Source of the DNA: Rhodobacterales bacterium CG2_30_65_12
GTDB lineage: Bacteria > Pseudomonadota > Alphaproteobacteria > Rhodobacterales > Rhodobacteraceae
Length of the DNA stretch: 13,066 nucleotides
Assembly (NCBI GenBank): GCA_001873585.1
Contig: MNZL01000028.1
Span: 1-13,066, forward strand
Direction: 5' to 3'
The position numbers and the translations under genes were made by a program. A model generated the notes under the pieces. That model did no database searches. It was not told the origin of the DNA and worked only from the letters and a program-made list of their open reading frames with translations. Shown piece by piece: positions 1 to 6,613 of the stretch (positions are counted from its first letter, which is position 1; each line of letters begins with the position of its first letter).

Positions 1-1
1 G

Positions 2-595
2 CTCGCCGGCATTCCGCCGCCGCCAATGCCGCCTGCGGGCGGTGCGCCGGCACCAAACGGTGGCAATAACAGCCCGCAGGCGCGCGGTGGTCCTGCGCCG
101 GGGCCGACGACGGGCGGCGGCGGCGCCACCGCGCTTGCGCTTGCCGGCGAAACCGCGCTCGCTCGCTTCGCCACCTTTGACGACGTGGTGGCGCTGATCC
201 GTGCCAACCGCGACGTGAAGCTTTTGGTGGAGGTTGAAACCGGCCTGCGCCTTGCGCGATACCAGCCGGGCAAGATCGAGTTCACGCCAACGCCCGACGC
301 CCCCGCCGACCTTGCCCAGCGCCTCGCCGCACAGCTTCAGGGCTGGACCGGGGTGCGCTGGGGCGTGACCCTCGTTTCCGGCGCTGACGCGCCGACGATG
401 GCAGAGGCGCGTGACGCTGAAAAGCTGGCGCTTGAGGCCGAGGCCAAGGCGCACCCGCTGGTCCAGGCGGTTCTCGCCGCCTTCCCGAAAGCGCGCATCA
501 CCGAGATCCGCACGCCCGAGGACATGGCCGCCGAGGCCGAAGCCGAGGCGCTGCCGGAAGTCGACGAGGAATGGGATCCGTTTGAGGACGGATGA
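2..595 (+). CDS. dnaX: DNA polymerase III subunits gamma/tau, C-terminal part (5' end outside window)
   Basis: The visible 197 codons are the tail of DnaX, the clamp-loader ATPase of the replicase. The AAA+ ATPase part lies upstream of the window. What is seen is a Pro/Gly/Ala-rich linker (about the first 45 residues) and then a compact alpha/beta domain beginning near ALARFATFDDVVALIRANRD. This matches the tau C-terminal region that contacts the polymerase alpha subunit. The protein ends in an acidic tail, EVDEEWDPFEDG, of a type seen in alphaproteobacterial DnaX. The frame is open from base 2, so the internal ATG at 26 is not a start. The identification rests on the tail sequence and on the conserved order dnaX-ybaB-recR; the ATPase motifs cannot be checked here. 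The stop TGA (593-595) lies 16 bases before the next start. Confidence 0.88.
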   Translation, partial: LAGIPPPPMPPAGGAPAPNGGNNSPQARGGPAPGPTTGGGGATALALAGETALARFATFDDVVALIRANRDVKLLVEVETGLRLARYQPGKIEFTPTPDAPADLAQRLAAQLQGWTGVRWGVTLVSGADAPTMAEARDAEKLALEAEAKAHPLVQAVLAAFPKARITEIRTPEDMAAEAEAEALPEVDEEWDPFEDG

Positions 596-611
596 AACAG
601 GAGAAATTGAT

Positions 612-962
612 ATGCTGAAAGGTTTGGGCGGTCTTGGCGACATGGCCAAGATGATGAAGGCCGCGCAGGAAATGCAAGGCAAGATGACCGAGGCGCAAGA
701 GGCGCTGGAAAAGATTACCGTCGAGGGCGAGTCCGGCGCTGGGCTGGTGAAGGCCACCGCGACGGCCAAGGGCGAGCTTGTCGGGCTCGAGATCGACCCC
801 TCGATCTTCAACCCGACCGAAAAGGAAGTGGTGGAAGACCTGATTCTTGCCGCGATCAAGGATGCCCAGGCCAAGGCCAATGGGCGGATGCAAAGCGAGA
901 TGGCCAAGATCACCGAGGGCCTCGGCCTGCCCGCCGGCATGAAAAACCCGTTCGGAGGCTGA
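612..962 (+). CDS. YbaB/EbfC family nucleoid-associated DNA-binding protein
   Basis: A small (116 aa) YbaB/EbfC protein, a dimeric nucleoid-associated factor that binds DNA and is almost always encoded between dnaX and recR. Typical features are the N-terminal MLKGLGGLGDMAKMMKAAQEMQ helix, the central GLVKATATAKGELVGLEIDP strands, the EKEVVEDLILAAIKDAQAKA helix and the Gly/Pro-rich tail LGLPAGMKNPFGG. The start at 612 is supported by AGGAG at 599-603 with 8 bases of spacing. A longer frame opens at 411, but its upstream part only shadows dnaX. The gene lies 16 bases after dnaX and 3 bases before recR, so the three genes are very probably co-transcribed. A link to recombination repair through RecR is inferred from this context. 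Confidence 0.95.
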   Translation: MLKGLGGLGDMAKMMKAAQEMQGKMTEAQEALEKITVEGESGAGLVKATATAKGELVGLEIDPSIFNPTEKEVVEDLILAAIKDAQAKANGRMQSEMAKITEGLGLPAGMKNPFGG

Positions 963-965
963 TCC

Positions 966-1562
966 TTGAGCCAAGCCCCGCGCGCGATCGAAGACCTGAT
1001 CGAGCTGATGGCCAAGCTGCCGGGGCTCGGGCCGCGCTCGGCGCGGCGGGTTGTGCTTTACCTCATCCGCAAGCGCGGCATCCTTTTGCACCCGCTCGCC
1101 GACGCGATGCACGCGGTTGCCGTCAGCGCACGCGAATGTGTGATTTGCGGCAACGTTTCCACCTCAGAAGTCTGCAAAATCTGCGCCGCCGAGAAACGCG
1201 CCAATGGCGAACTTTGCGTGGTTGAAGACGTGGCCGATCTCTGGGCGATGGAGCGCGCAGGCACCTTCAAGGGCCGCTACCATGTGCTCGGCGGCACCCT
1301 CTCGGCGCTCGACGCGGTGGGGCCGGACGCGCTGCGCATTCCAAAGCTCGTGCAACGGGTTGCCGATGAAGGCATCATTGAGGTGATCCTTGCGCTCAAC
1401 GCCACGATCGACGGCCAGACCACGGCGCATTACATCGCTGAAGAACTTGAGGGGCGCTGCACCGTCACCTCGCTCGCCCAGGGCGTGCCGATCGGCGGCG
1501 AGCTAGACTATCTCGACGACGGCACAATCTCCGCCGCACTCAAGGCCCGCAAGGCGCTGTGA
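966..1562 (+). CDS. recR: Recombination mediator protein RecR
   Basis: RecR (198 aa, normal family length) acts with RecO and RecF to load RecA on gapped DNA coated with SSB. An N-terminal helix-hairpin-helix is visible at about residues 10-35 (LIELMAKLPGLGPRSARRVV). A four-cysteine zinc site follows (C58, C61, C70, C73 in CVICGNVSTSEVCKIC), and then a Toprim domain from about residue 84 (CVVEDVADLWAMERAG) to about 175. The start is the TTG at 966. It is preceded by GGAGG at 954-958 with 7 bases of spacing, and this SD lies inside the last codons of ybaB, so translation is probably coupled to ybaB. The gene ends at 1562, about 40 bases before a hairpin terminator. Confidence 0.97.
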   Translation: MSQAPRAIEDLIELMAKLPGLGPRSARRVVLYLIRKRGILLHPLADAMHAVAVSARECVICGNVSTSEVCKICAAEKRANGELCVVEDVADLWAMERAGTFKGRYHVLGGTLSALDAVGPDALRIPKLVQRVADEGIIEVILALNATIDGQTTAHYIAEELEGRCTVTSLAQGVPIGGELDYLDDGTISAALKARKAL

Positions 1563-1601
1563 TCGGCCGTTTTGCCGCTGGGCAAAGAGGCGCAGACCGA
1601 T

Positions 1602-1636
1602 AAAAAACGCCGGCAGCCTGCGCCCCCGGCGTTTTC
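1602..1636. terminator. Bidirectional rho-independent terminator between recR and the aminotransferase gene
   Basis: A perfect 10-bp inverted repeat, AAAACGCCGG (1604-1613) and CCGGCGTTTT (1626-1635), encloses a 12-base loop. On the - strand the right-hand tail becomes six T residues (1607-1602); on the + strand there are four T. The hairpin sits between two convergent transcription units, so it can stop both, and the longer T run favours the aminotransferase side. A smaller hairpin, TTTGCC-GCTG-GGCAAA (1571-1586), lies just after the recR stop. Confidence 0.8.
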
Positions 1637-1660
1637 GTGTGTCTGTGGTCGCGCGCCAGC

Positions 1661-2845
1661 TCAAACGCCCGCATCGACGATTGCATCAGCGAGGATTTCG
1701 ACGGTGCGTTCATTGAGGCCGGCGATGTTCATCCGGCTGTCGCCCACCATGTAGATGCCGTGTTTGTCGCGCATGTAGGCCACCTGCGCGGGCGTTGCGC
1801 CGATGCGGGAAAACATCCCCCGGTGGTCGGCAATAAAGCCGAAGCGGTCAGACCCGGTGCGCGCCCGCAGGGCATTGGCGAGCTTCTGGCGCAGGGTGAG
1901 CATTCCCTTGCGCACGTCTTCCAGTTCTGCCGCCCAATCGGCGCGCAGCGCCGGATCGTCGAGGATCATCTGCACAAGTCGCGCGCCGTGGTCGGGCGGG
2001 AAGGAAAAGTTTTGCCGGTTGAGATGGGCCAGGCTCGCCTGCGTCAGCGCTTTCGATTTCGCGTTGGGCGCGACCGCGATGAGCAAGCCGGTGCGCTCGC
2101 GGTAGAGGCCGAAATTTTTCGAGCAACTCGCGGCAATCAACGCCTCGGGCAGGCGCGAGGCAATCAGGCGGGTGCCGGCGGCATCCTCTTCCAGTCCATC
2201 GCCAAAGCCCTGGTAGGCAATGTCGATCAGCGGCACCGCGCCTTTTTCTTCGAGCAGCGTCGCCACCTCGTCCCACTGCGGCAGGGTGAGGTTGGCGCCG
2301 GTCGGGTTATGGCAAGCCCCGTGCAGGAGCACCACGTCGCCGGGGCGCACACCGCGCAGGTCTTCCATCATGCCGGAAAAATCGACCGCGCGCGCCTCGT
2401 CATCGAAGTAGCGATACTCGGTCATCTTCATCCCGAGGTGCTTGATGATCGAGGGGTGGTTGGGCCAGGTCGGCGCCGAGAGCCACACCGTCGCCTCCGG
2501 CGTTGCCATCTTGATCAGCTCCAGCGCCTGGTGGATCGCGCCGGTGCCGCCGGGCTGGGCGGCAAAAGCGAGCCGGTCGGCCTCAACCGCATTGCCGAGC
2601 ACGAGGCCCGAGAGCGAGGTGCCGAAGGCCGGATCGCCCGCCAGCGCGGTATAGGTCTTGGTGGTCTCGCGCTCCCAAAGCTGCTTTTCGGCCGCCTTTA
2701 CCGCGCGCATCACCGGCGTGCGGCCGGCGGCGTCTTTATACACCCCAACGCCGAGGTCGATCTTGCCCTCACGCGGGTCGGCACGAAATTCCGCCATCAG
2801 CGCGATGATCTTGTCGGCTGGCAATTCTCTGAGGTGTTCAAACAT
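1661..2845 (-). CDS. Class I PLP-dependent aminotransferase (aspartate/aromatic type)
   Basis: A 394-aa fold-type I aminotransferase of the aspartate/tyrosine subgroup, cytosolic. The PLP lysine is K243 in SCSKNFGLYRERTG. Other expected residues are Y65, N180 in the HNPTG motif, D208 and Y211 in DIAYQGFG, R251, R277 in NRQNFSFPPDHGA (the counterpart of the distal-carboxylate arginine of AspC) and R371 in RMNIAGLN (binds the alpha-carboxylate). This supports an acidic or aromatic amino acid with 2-oxoglutarate as substrates, but the preference cannot be read from sequence. The ATG at 2845 overlaps the sseA stop by one base (TGATG on the - strand), so the two are one translationally coupled operon. 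Aspartate aminotransferases can make 3-mercaptopyruvate from cysteine, which is the substrate of the upstream gene product. The 3' end faces the bidirectional terminator. Confidence 0.94.
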   Translation of the reverse strand: MFEHLRELPADKIIALMAEFRADPREGKIDLGVGVYKDAAGRTPVMRAVKAAEKQLWERETTKTYTALAGDPAFGTSLSGLVLGNAVEADRLAFAAQPGGTGAIHQALELIKMATPEATVWLSAPTWPNHPSIIKHLGMKMTEYRYFDDEARAVDFSGMMEDLRGVRPGDVVLLHGACHNPTGANLTLPQWDEVATLLEEKGAVPLIDIAYQGFGDGLEEDAAGTRLIASRLPEALIAASCSKNFGLYRERTGLLIAVAPNAKSKALTQASLAHLNRQNFSFPPDHGARLVQMILDDPALRADWAAELEDVRKGMLTLRQKLANALRARTGSDRFGFIADHRGMFSRIGATPAQVAYMRDKHGIYMVGDSRMNIAGLNERTVEILADAIVDAGV

Positions 2846-3702
2846 CAGGCTTCTCCGATTGCGACGTTCAGGTCGTCATACATGCCCCACTCGGCCCAGG
2901 ACCCATCGTAGACGGCGGTGCGCTGGTGGCCGATGCGGGTGAGCGCCAGCGCGAGGATCGCGGCGTTGACGCCGGACCCGCAGGTGCAGATCGCGGGCTT
3001 GGCAAGGTCGATCCGCGCCGCCTCGAACAGCCGTTTGATCTCCGCCGGCGGTTTCATCGTGCCATCGTCGTTCAGAAGCGTATTCCAGGGCACGTTCTTC
3101 GAGCCGGGGATATGGCCCATGCGCAGACCAGGGCGCGGCTCGGGCGCTTCACCGCGGAACCGATCGGCGGCGCGGGCGTCGATGATCTCCCAGTCGCCCA
3201 GCTTCGAGGCGGCGGCCACTTCGGTGACGTCTTTCACCATATCGGGCCGGCGCGCGATGGTCATGTGCCTGTCGCGGATCACCGGCGGCTCGGGGGTAAC
3301 GGCGCGGCCCTCCGCCAGCCATTTCGGCAAGCCGCCGTCGAGCACGGCAATATCGGATTTGCCGAAGGCGCGGAACGTCCACCACACGCGGGGGGCGGAA
3401 AAAATCCCAAGGCTGTCATACACCACCACCTGATGGCCGTCGCCCACCCCCATCGCCCGCATCCGGCTGAGAAACTTCTCGCCAGTCGGCAGCATGTGGG
3501 GCAAGGGCGAACGCAGATCGGCGATTTCGTCGATGTCGAAGAAGCGCGCGCCGGGTATATGCGCCTTGGCGTAGTCCGCCTTCGCGTCGCGGTCGACGGT
3601 GGGCAGGAACCACGAAGCATCGAACAGCCTGAGATCGGCGTCATCGAGATGGTCCGCGAGCCACTCGGTTGAAACCAGCGTTTTCGGATCGCTCTCCGGC
3701 AT
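2845..3702 (-). CDS. sseA: 3-mercaptopyruvate sulfurtransferase (two rhodanese domains)
   Basis: SseA-type sulfurtransferase (285 aa, usual length) that moves sulfur from 3-mercaptopyruvate to thiols or cyanide through a cysteine persulfide. The inactive N-terminal rhodanese domain spans about residues 8-135 (DASWFLP, HIPGARFFDIDEIAD, VVVYDSLGIFSAPRVWW). The catalytic domain spans about 155-283, with the active-site loop CGSGVNA at C241. That loop matches the CGSG[VT]-type loop of mercaptopyruvate enzymes rather than the CRKG-type loop of thiosulfate rhodaneses. The start at 3702 is chosen because AGGAGGGG (3709-3716) stands 6 bases upstream; the frame extends to 3756 but that part lacks support. 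The stop overlaps the start of the aminotransferase gene. Confidence 0.95.
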   Translation of the reverse strand: MPESDPKTLVSTEWLADHLDDADLRLFDASWFLPTVDRDAKADYAKAHIPGARFFDIDEIADLRSPLPHMLPTGEKFLSRMRAMGVGDGHQVVVYDSLGIFSAPRVWWTFRAFGKSDIAVLDGGLPKWLAEGRAVTPEPPVIRDRHMTIARRPDMVKDVTEVAAASKLGDWEIIDARAADRFRGEAPEPRPGLRMGHIPGSKNVPWNTLLNDDGTMKPPAEIKRLFEAARIDLAKPAICTCGSGVNAAILALALTRIGHQRTAVYDGSWAEWGMYDDLNVAIGEA

Positions 3703-3844
3703 GTTCTTCCCCTCCTCGTGCAGCCAAGGCCTACAAACAGCGGCGCGGGGAGGCAAGGGAAATGGGCAAACTCGGCACCGCGGGCGCGCGATGCCTCAGG
3801 TTGCCGTCAACAAAATGATCGCGCCCGAGACGGGGCCGGAAATG

Positions 3845-3861
3845 ATCTGGTCGACTCAGAT
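3845..3861. promoter_or_regulatory. Imperfect dyad ATCTG-N7-CAGAT upstream of sseA (possible operator)
   Basis: The 167-base gap between the UPF0178 gene and sseA (3703-3869) contains a dyad, ATCTG (3845-3849) and CAGAT (3857-3861), spaced by 7 bases. It fits the loose T-N11-A pattern of LysR-type operators. No convincing -35/-10 pair or hairpin with a T tract is visible in the rest of the gap. Five-base arms can occur by chance, so this is only a candidate. Confidence 0.2.
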
Positions 3862-3869
3862 AATGGACC

Positions 3870-4346
3870 TTACGCGCCCCGGTTTTTTCGTGCGCCCGTT
3901 CCCTGCGCGCCCGCGCGCCGGAGCGCGCGCTCCAGCCCGTCACGAAACCGCGCCCGGTCGGCGCGCGAAAACGGTCGGCCACCACCCTGGCGGAACGGGT
4001 CGGCGGCGCGCAGATCCGCCATCAGATCGCGGCCCGCCAGCACAACGCCGATATTGGCCGGGGTGAAGGCCTCGCCATCGTGCTTGAGCACCTCCGCCCC
4101 GGCGGCCACGGCCTTGGCCGCGAGCGGGATATCGCCCGTCACCACCACATCGCCGGGCCCCGCACGCTCGGCGATCCACTTGTCGGCCTCGTCCGGGCCG
4201 GCGCTCACATAAACCATTTCGACCAGCGGGTTGGCCGAGGGCCGCAGGCCGCCGTTCGAGACGAAAGCAATCCGCACCTTGTGGCGGGTGGCAATCTCTT
4301 CGGCCTCGGTTTTTACCGGGCAGGCATCGGCATCGATGAAAATCAT
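3870..4346 (-). CDS. UPF0178 (YaiI/YqxD, DUF188) family protein
   Basis: A 158-aa protein of the YaiI/YqxD family, a widespread, poorly characterised group with a PIN-like fold. The family signature is clear: the N-terminal MIFIDADACPVK (acidic D5 and D7, C9), the conserved VSNGG and SAGPDEADKWIAE segments, VVVTGDIPLAAKAVAAGAEVL (D72) and the GGGRPFSRADRARFRDGLERAL region. Clustered aspartates suggest metal binding and possibly nuclease activity, but no function is established. The Arg-rich C-terminal tail (after about residue 143) looks disordered. The start ATG at 4346 has AGGAAG at 4352-4357. It follows the AEC gene by 44 bases on the same strand and may be co-transcribed with it. Confidence 0.92.
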   Translation of the reverse strand: MIFIDADACPVKTEAEEIATRHKVRIAFVSNGGLRPSANPLVEMVYVSAGPDEADKWIAERAGPGDVVVTGDIPLAAKAVAAGAEVLKHDGEAFTPANIGVVLAGRDLMADLRAADPFRQGGGRPFSRADRARFRDGLERALRRAGAQGTGARKNRGA

Positions 4347-4390
4347 GTGGGCTTCCTAACCGGTTCTGAACGCGGTGGACAGAGCGCCGT

Positions 4391-5320
4391 TCACCCCGCG
4401 AACACCCGTGCGATCACCGCCGAGACGGTAACGACCGAGGCAGCGGTGGAGATCAGGATCGCCGACGACACCCGCTGCGGTGCTACGCCGTAGTGTTGGG
4501 CGAGGATGTAAACATTTCCGGCCACCGGCAGCGCGGCAGCGGCGATCATCACCCCGGCGGCGAACGGTTCGACAACGAACACGAACAGCGCTGCCACCGC
4601 CACGGCGCCGGGATGCAACACCAGCTTGGCAAACGAGAGCCACGCCGCCACGCTCACCCGCTCGGCCGATTTCGAGGCGAGCGAGGCACCGATGGCAAAC
4701 AGCGCCCCGGGGGTCGCAGCGGCGCCGAGCAGGCCCAGCGTAGCATCGACCGGGCCGGGCAGCGGCCAACCTGTCGCCGACCAGCCAAGCCCGAGCGCGA
4801 TCGAAACGATCATCGGGTTGGCGATCAGCCCCCGGCCCACCGTGAGCAGCACCGCCGGGCGCACCCGACCATCGCGCCGCGCCGAAATCAGGATCACCAG
4901 AAGGCTGGAAAACACGATGAGATCGACCGCGAGCACCAGCATCACCGGGCCGATGGCCGCTTCGCCAAACAGCATCGTCAGCATCGGCACACCGAGAAAG
5001 CCGGTGTTGCCGATGGCGGCGCACTGACCCTCCACTGCCGCTTCCTCAAGCCCACGCGACCGCACCAGCGCCACAACCAGCGCCAACAGATACACCGCCA
5101 TGGTGCCGCTGAGATAGGCGAGCACGAAGCCGGCATCGAACACGGTGGCGAGGTCGAGCCGGGCGGAAAACTTCAAGAGCATCGCCGAGAGCGCAAAGTA
5201 AAAGACGAATTTCGTCAGCGCCGCCGTCGCCTCCGGCCCGAAAAACCCGCGCTTTGCCGCGCCGAAGCCGAGGGCAATCAGGGCGAAAAATGGCAGGGTC
5301 TGAACCAGAACGGCAAGCAT
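4391..5320 (-). CDS. AEC (auxin efflux carrier) family inner-membrane transporter
   Basis: A 309-aa polytopic membrane protein of the AEC family (bile acid/auxin carrier superfamily). About ten hydrophobic segments can be seen, the first at residues 3-22 and the last near the C terminus. Two family hallmarks are present, one in each half: GNTGFLGVPM near residues 104-113, and PVAGNVYILAQHYG in the C-terminal half. Bacterial members export or import small organic acids such as malate or malonate; the substrate here cannot be told from sequence. The ATG at 5320 has AGGCGG at 5326-5331, 5 bases upstream. Its upstream region carries the hairpin element at 5361-5433. Together with the UPF0178 gene it forms a two-gene unit. 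Confidence 0.93.
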   Translation of the reverse strand: MLAVLVQTLPFFALIALGFGAAKRGFFGPEATAALTKFVFYFALSAMLLKFSARLDLATVFDAGFVLAYLSGTMAVYLLALVVALVRSRGLEEAAVEGQCAAIGNTGFLGVPMLTMLFGEAAIGPVMLVLAVDLIVFSSLLVILISARRDGRVRPAVLLTVGRGLIANPMIVSIALGLGWSATGWPLPGPVDATLGLLGAAATPGALFAIGASLASKSAERVSVAAWLSFAKLVLHPGAVAVAALFVFVVEPFAAGVMIAAAALPVAGNVYILAQHYGVAPQRVSSAILISTAASVVTVSAVIARVFAG

Positions 5321-5360
5321 GATTGCCGCCTAGCATGGCACCGCGAAAATCTCCATACCT

Positions 5361-5433
5361 GCCTTTTTCCTGGCTCAAATACTCTCGCGGGTGTCACGCC
5401 AGAGGCGCGCGCGCCGGCACGGGGCTGCCCCCG
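5361..5433 (-). repeat. Hairpin-rich intergenic element with CAAATACTC core (downstream of mbfA)
   Basis: In the 143-base gap between mbfA and the AEC gene, reading on the - strand, there is a GGGG/CCCC stem-loop (5421-5431), a GC run, a CGCC-TCT-GGCG stem-loop (5407-5397), a CCGCGAGAGTATTTGAG core (core CAAATACTC on +, 5376-5384) and a purine-rich GCCAGGAAAAAGGC segment (5374-5361). This order resembles an intergenic element I recall seeing often in Rhodobacterales genomes. That recollection is not checked here, and no second copy is visible in this window. It could act as the terminator of mbfA, as a REP-like element, or both. Confidence 0.45.
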
Positions 5434-5463
5434 CTTCGGTCTCAGCGCGGCCGCGATCCTAGC

Positions 5464-6444
5464 TCAGCCGGCGCCGATCAGCGCACCGGCGGCAAACACC
5501 AGCGCGCCGCCCAGCACCACCTGGAAGGTCGCCCGCAGGAACGGTGTTTGCATGAAGCGGTTCTGGATCCAGACGATCGCCCAAAGCTCGACGAAAACCA
5601 CGATCATCGCTATCGTCGTTGCGGTCCAGAATTCCTGGATCAGATAGGGCAGGGCGTGGCCGAGACCGCCGATCGTGGTCATAACCCCTGCGGCAATGCC
5701 GCGCTTGACCGGGCTGCCGCGCCCCGAAATTTCGCCATCGTCCGAGGCGGCTTCGGTAAAGCCCATCGAGATACCGGCGCCAATCGAGGCCGCAAGGCCA
5801 ACGAGGAAGGTGGTGTGGGTGTTCTGGGTGGCGAAGGCGGTGGCGAAGATCGGCGCCAGCGTCGACACCGAACCATCCATCAGCCCGGCAAGCCCTGGCT
5901 GCACCCACGTCAAGATGAACTGGCGGTGCGCCGCGCGGTCTTCCTCGCTGCGCGCGTCGCCGCCGAGATACTTGGCCTCAAGCGCGCCAGCGAGCGCGTT
6001 GTGCCCGGCCTCGGCAGCGGCAAGATCACCGAGGAGTTTGCGGGTTTCGGCATCCGTCGACCGGTCGGCGGCCTTGCGGTAGAATTGTTCGGCCTGGCGT
6101 TCCATCTCGCTCGCCTCCGCCCGAATCCGCTCCAGCCCGAGGTTTTCGATCAGCCAGATCGGGTTTCGCGCATAAAAGCCCGAAACGTGCTCGCGGCGAA
6201 TGAGCGGGATCACCTCACCAAACCGCCGCTGGTGCGCCTCGATCAACCGCTTGCGGTGATCGTCCTCTTCCACGGCCATTTCATCGAAGACCTTGGCCGA
6301 ATTGGGAAATTTCTCCCGGAGCCGTTGCGCATACTGGCGGTAGATCCGCCCGTCGTCTTCCTCGTTCGAGATTGCGAGCGCGAGCACCTCCTGTTCAGAG
6401 AGGTCGGAAAAGCGGCGGCGTCCGCTGAATACACCGGGGATCAT
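5464..6444 (-). CDS. mbfA: Membrane-bound ferritin-like iron exporter MbfA (ferritin domain + VIT1/CCC1 domain)
   Basis: A 326-aa fusion of an N-terminal ferritin-like (rubrerythrin) domain and a C-terminal VIT1/CCC1 membrane domain, the MbfA architecture. In Agrobacterium and Bradyrhizobium, MbfA exports iron and protects against iron and peroxide stress. Candidate di-iron ligands are visible: E28/E29 (ISNEEDD), E59/E60 with H63 (VEEDDH), E115/E119 (EMERQAEQF) and E145 with H148 (AEAGHN). The membrane part starts near residue 182 with PGLAGLMDGSVSTLAPIF, the VIT1 signature, followed by several hydrophobic helices to the C terminus. The ATG at 6444 is chosen because AAGGAGG (6452-6458) stands 7 bases upstream; the frame extends to a TTG at 6492, but that part carries the operator and SD. 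An ICE-like box overlaps its promoter, so iron control by Irr is likely. Confidence 0.94.
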   Translation of the reverse strand: MIPGVFSGRRRFSDLSEQEVLALAISNEEDDGRIYRQYAQRLREKFPNSAKVFDEMAVEEDDHRKRLIEAHQRRFGEVIPLIRREHVSGFYARNPIWLIENLGLERIRAEASEMERQAEQFYRKAADRSTDAETRKLLGDLAAAEAGHNALAGALEAKYLGGDARSEEDRAAHRQFILTWVQPGLAGLMDGSVSTLAPIFATAFATQNTHTTFLVGLAASIGAGISMGFTEAASDDGEISGRGSPVKRGIAAGVMTTIGGLGHALPYLIQEFWTATTIAMIVVFVELWAIVWIQNRFMQTPFLRATFQVVLGGALVFAAGALIGAG

Positions 6445-6458
6445 CCGTGGGCCTCCTT

Positions 6459-6475
6459 TTTGGAACAGTTCTAAA
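6459..6475 (-). promoter_or_regulatory. Irr-type ICE motif (iron control element) of mbfA
   Basis: On the - strand the sequence reads TTTAGAACTGTTCCAAA. The published Irr box of alphaproteobacteria is close to TTTAGAA-N3-TTCTAAA; this site matches with one difference in the right arm (C for T). It lies between the mbfA SD and the candidate -10, so bound Irr would block RNA polymerase. An overlapping perfect GGAACA/TGTTCC dyad (6462-6467, 6479-6484) is also present. Known family behaviour is repression of mbfA by Irr when iron is low. Confidence 0.72.
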
Positions 6476-6500
6476 ATATTGTTCCTGAGCAATCCTGCAA
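6473..6500 (-). promoter_or_regulatory. Candidate sigma-70-type promoter of mbfA
   Basis: On the - strand, TTGCAG (6500-6495) and TATTTT (6478-6473) are separated by 16 bases. This would place the transcript start near 6466, leaving a leader of roughly 20 bases that contains the AAGGAGG SD. The -10 overlaps the ICE motif. A TTGACA (6518-6513) further upstream is a better -35 by sequence but has no good -10 at 16-18 bases. Confidence 0.5.
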
Positions 6501-6569
6501 GAGCCTACAGCATGTCAATTCCATATTGAAACGTCGCTGTGCCGCAGGATCCTGGACTGGCGCAGTTTC

Positions 6570-6613
6570 GGATGAAAACCCGGTATCGACTTTTTCGCAC
6601 TGGGTTTCAATCC
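6570..6613 (-). terminator. Hairpin at the 3' end of the NYN gene
   Basis: On the - strand GGATTGAAACCC (6613-6602) can pair with GGGTTTTCATCC (6581-6570) over 12 positions with one mismatch and one G-T pair, around a 20-base loop. The left arm includes the stop codon of the NYN gene. There is no T tract after the right arm apart from the four T inside it, so it may stabilise the 3' end rather than terminate efficiently. Confidence 0.4.

Noticed and set aside
411..962. Longer 183-aa version of the YbaB-family protein
   Set aside because: The extra 67 residues are a shadow of the dnaX frame. An SD and ATG at 612 give the normal family length.
1637..2911. 424-codon open frame on the + strand over the aminotransferase
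   Set aside because: The - strand frame has all aminotransferase catalytic residues. The + frame is a composition artefact and crosses the terminator and the sseA junction.
4493..5647. 384-codon open frame on the + strand over the AEC gene and mbfA end
   Set aside because: The product is very rich in Arg, His and Gln, is antisense to a clear transporter and spans an intergenic hairpin element.
6462..6484. GGAACA/TGTTCC dyad read as a LexA-type (SOS) site
   Set aside because: Rhodobacterales LexA boxes are built on GTTC-N7-GTTC direct repeats, and the sequence is better explained by the Irr ICE motif overlapping it in front of an iron exporter.
6445..6492. Upstream TTG start for mbfA at 6492
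   Set aside because: This stretch holds the SD, the ICE box and the -10. The ATG at 6444 has an ideal SD and matches the usual N terminus.
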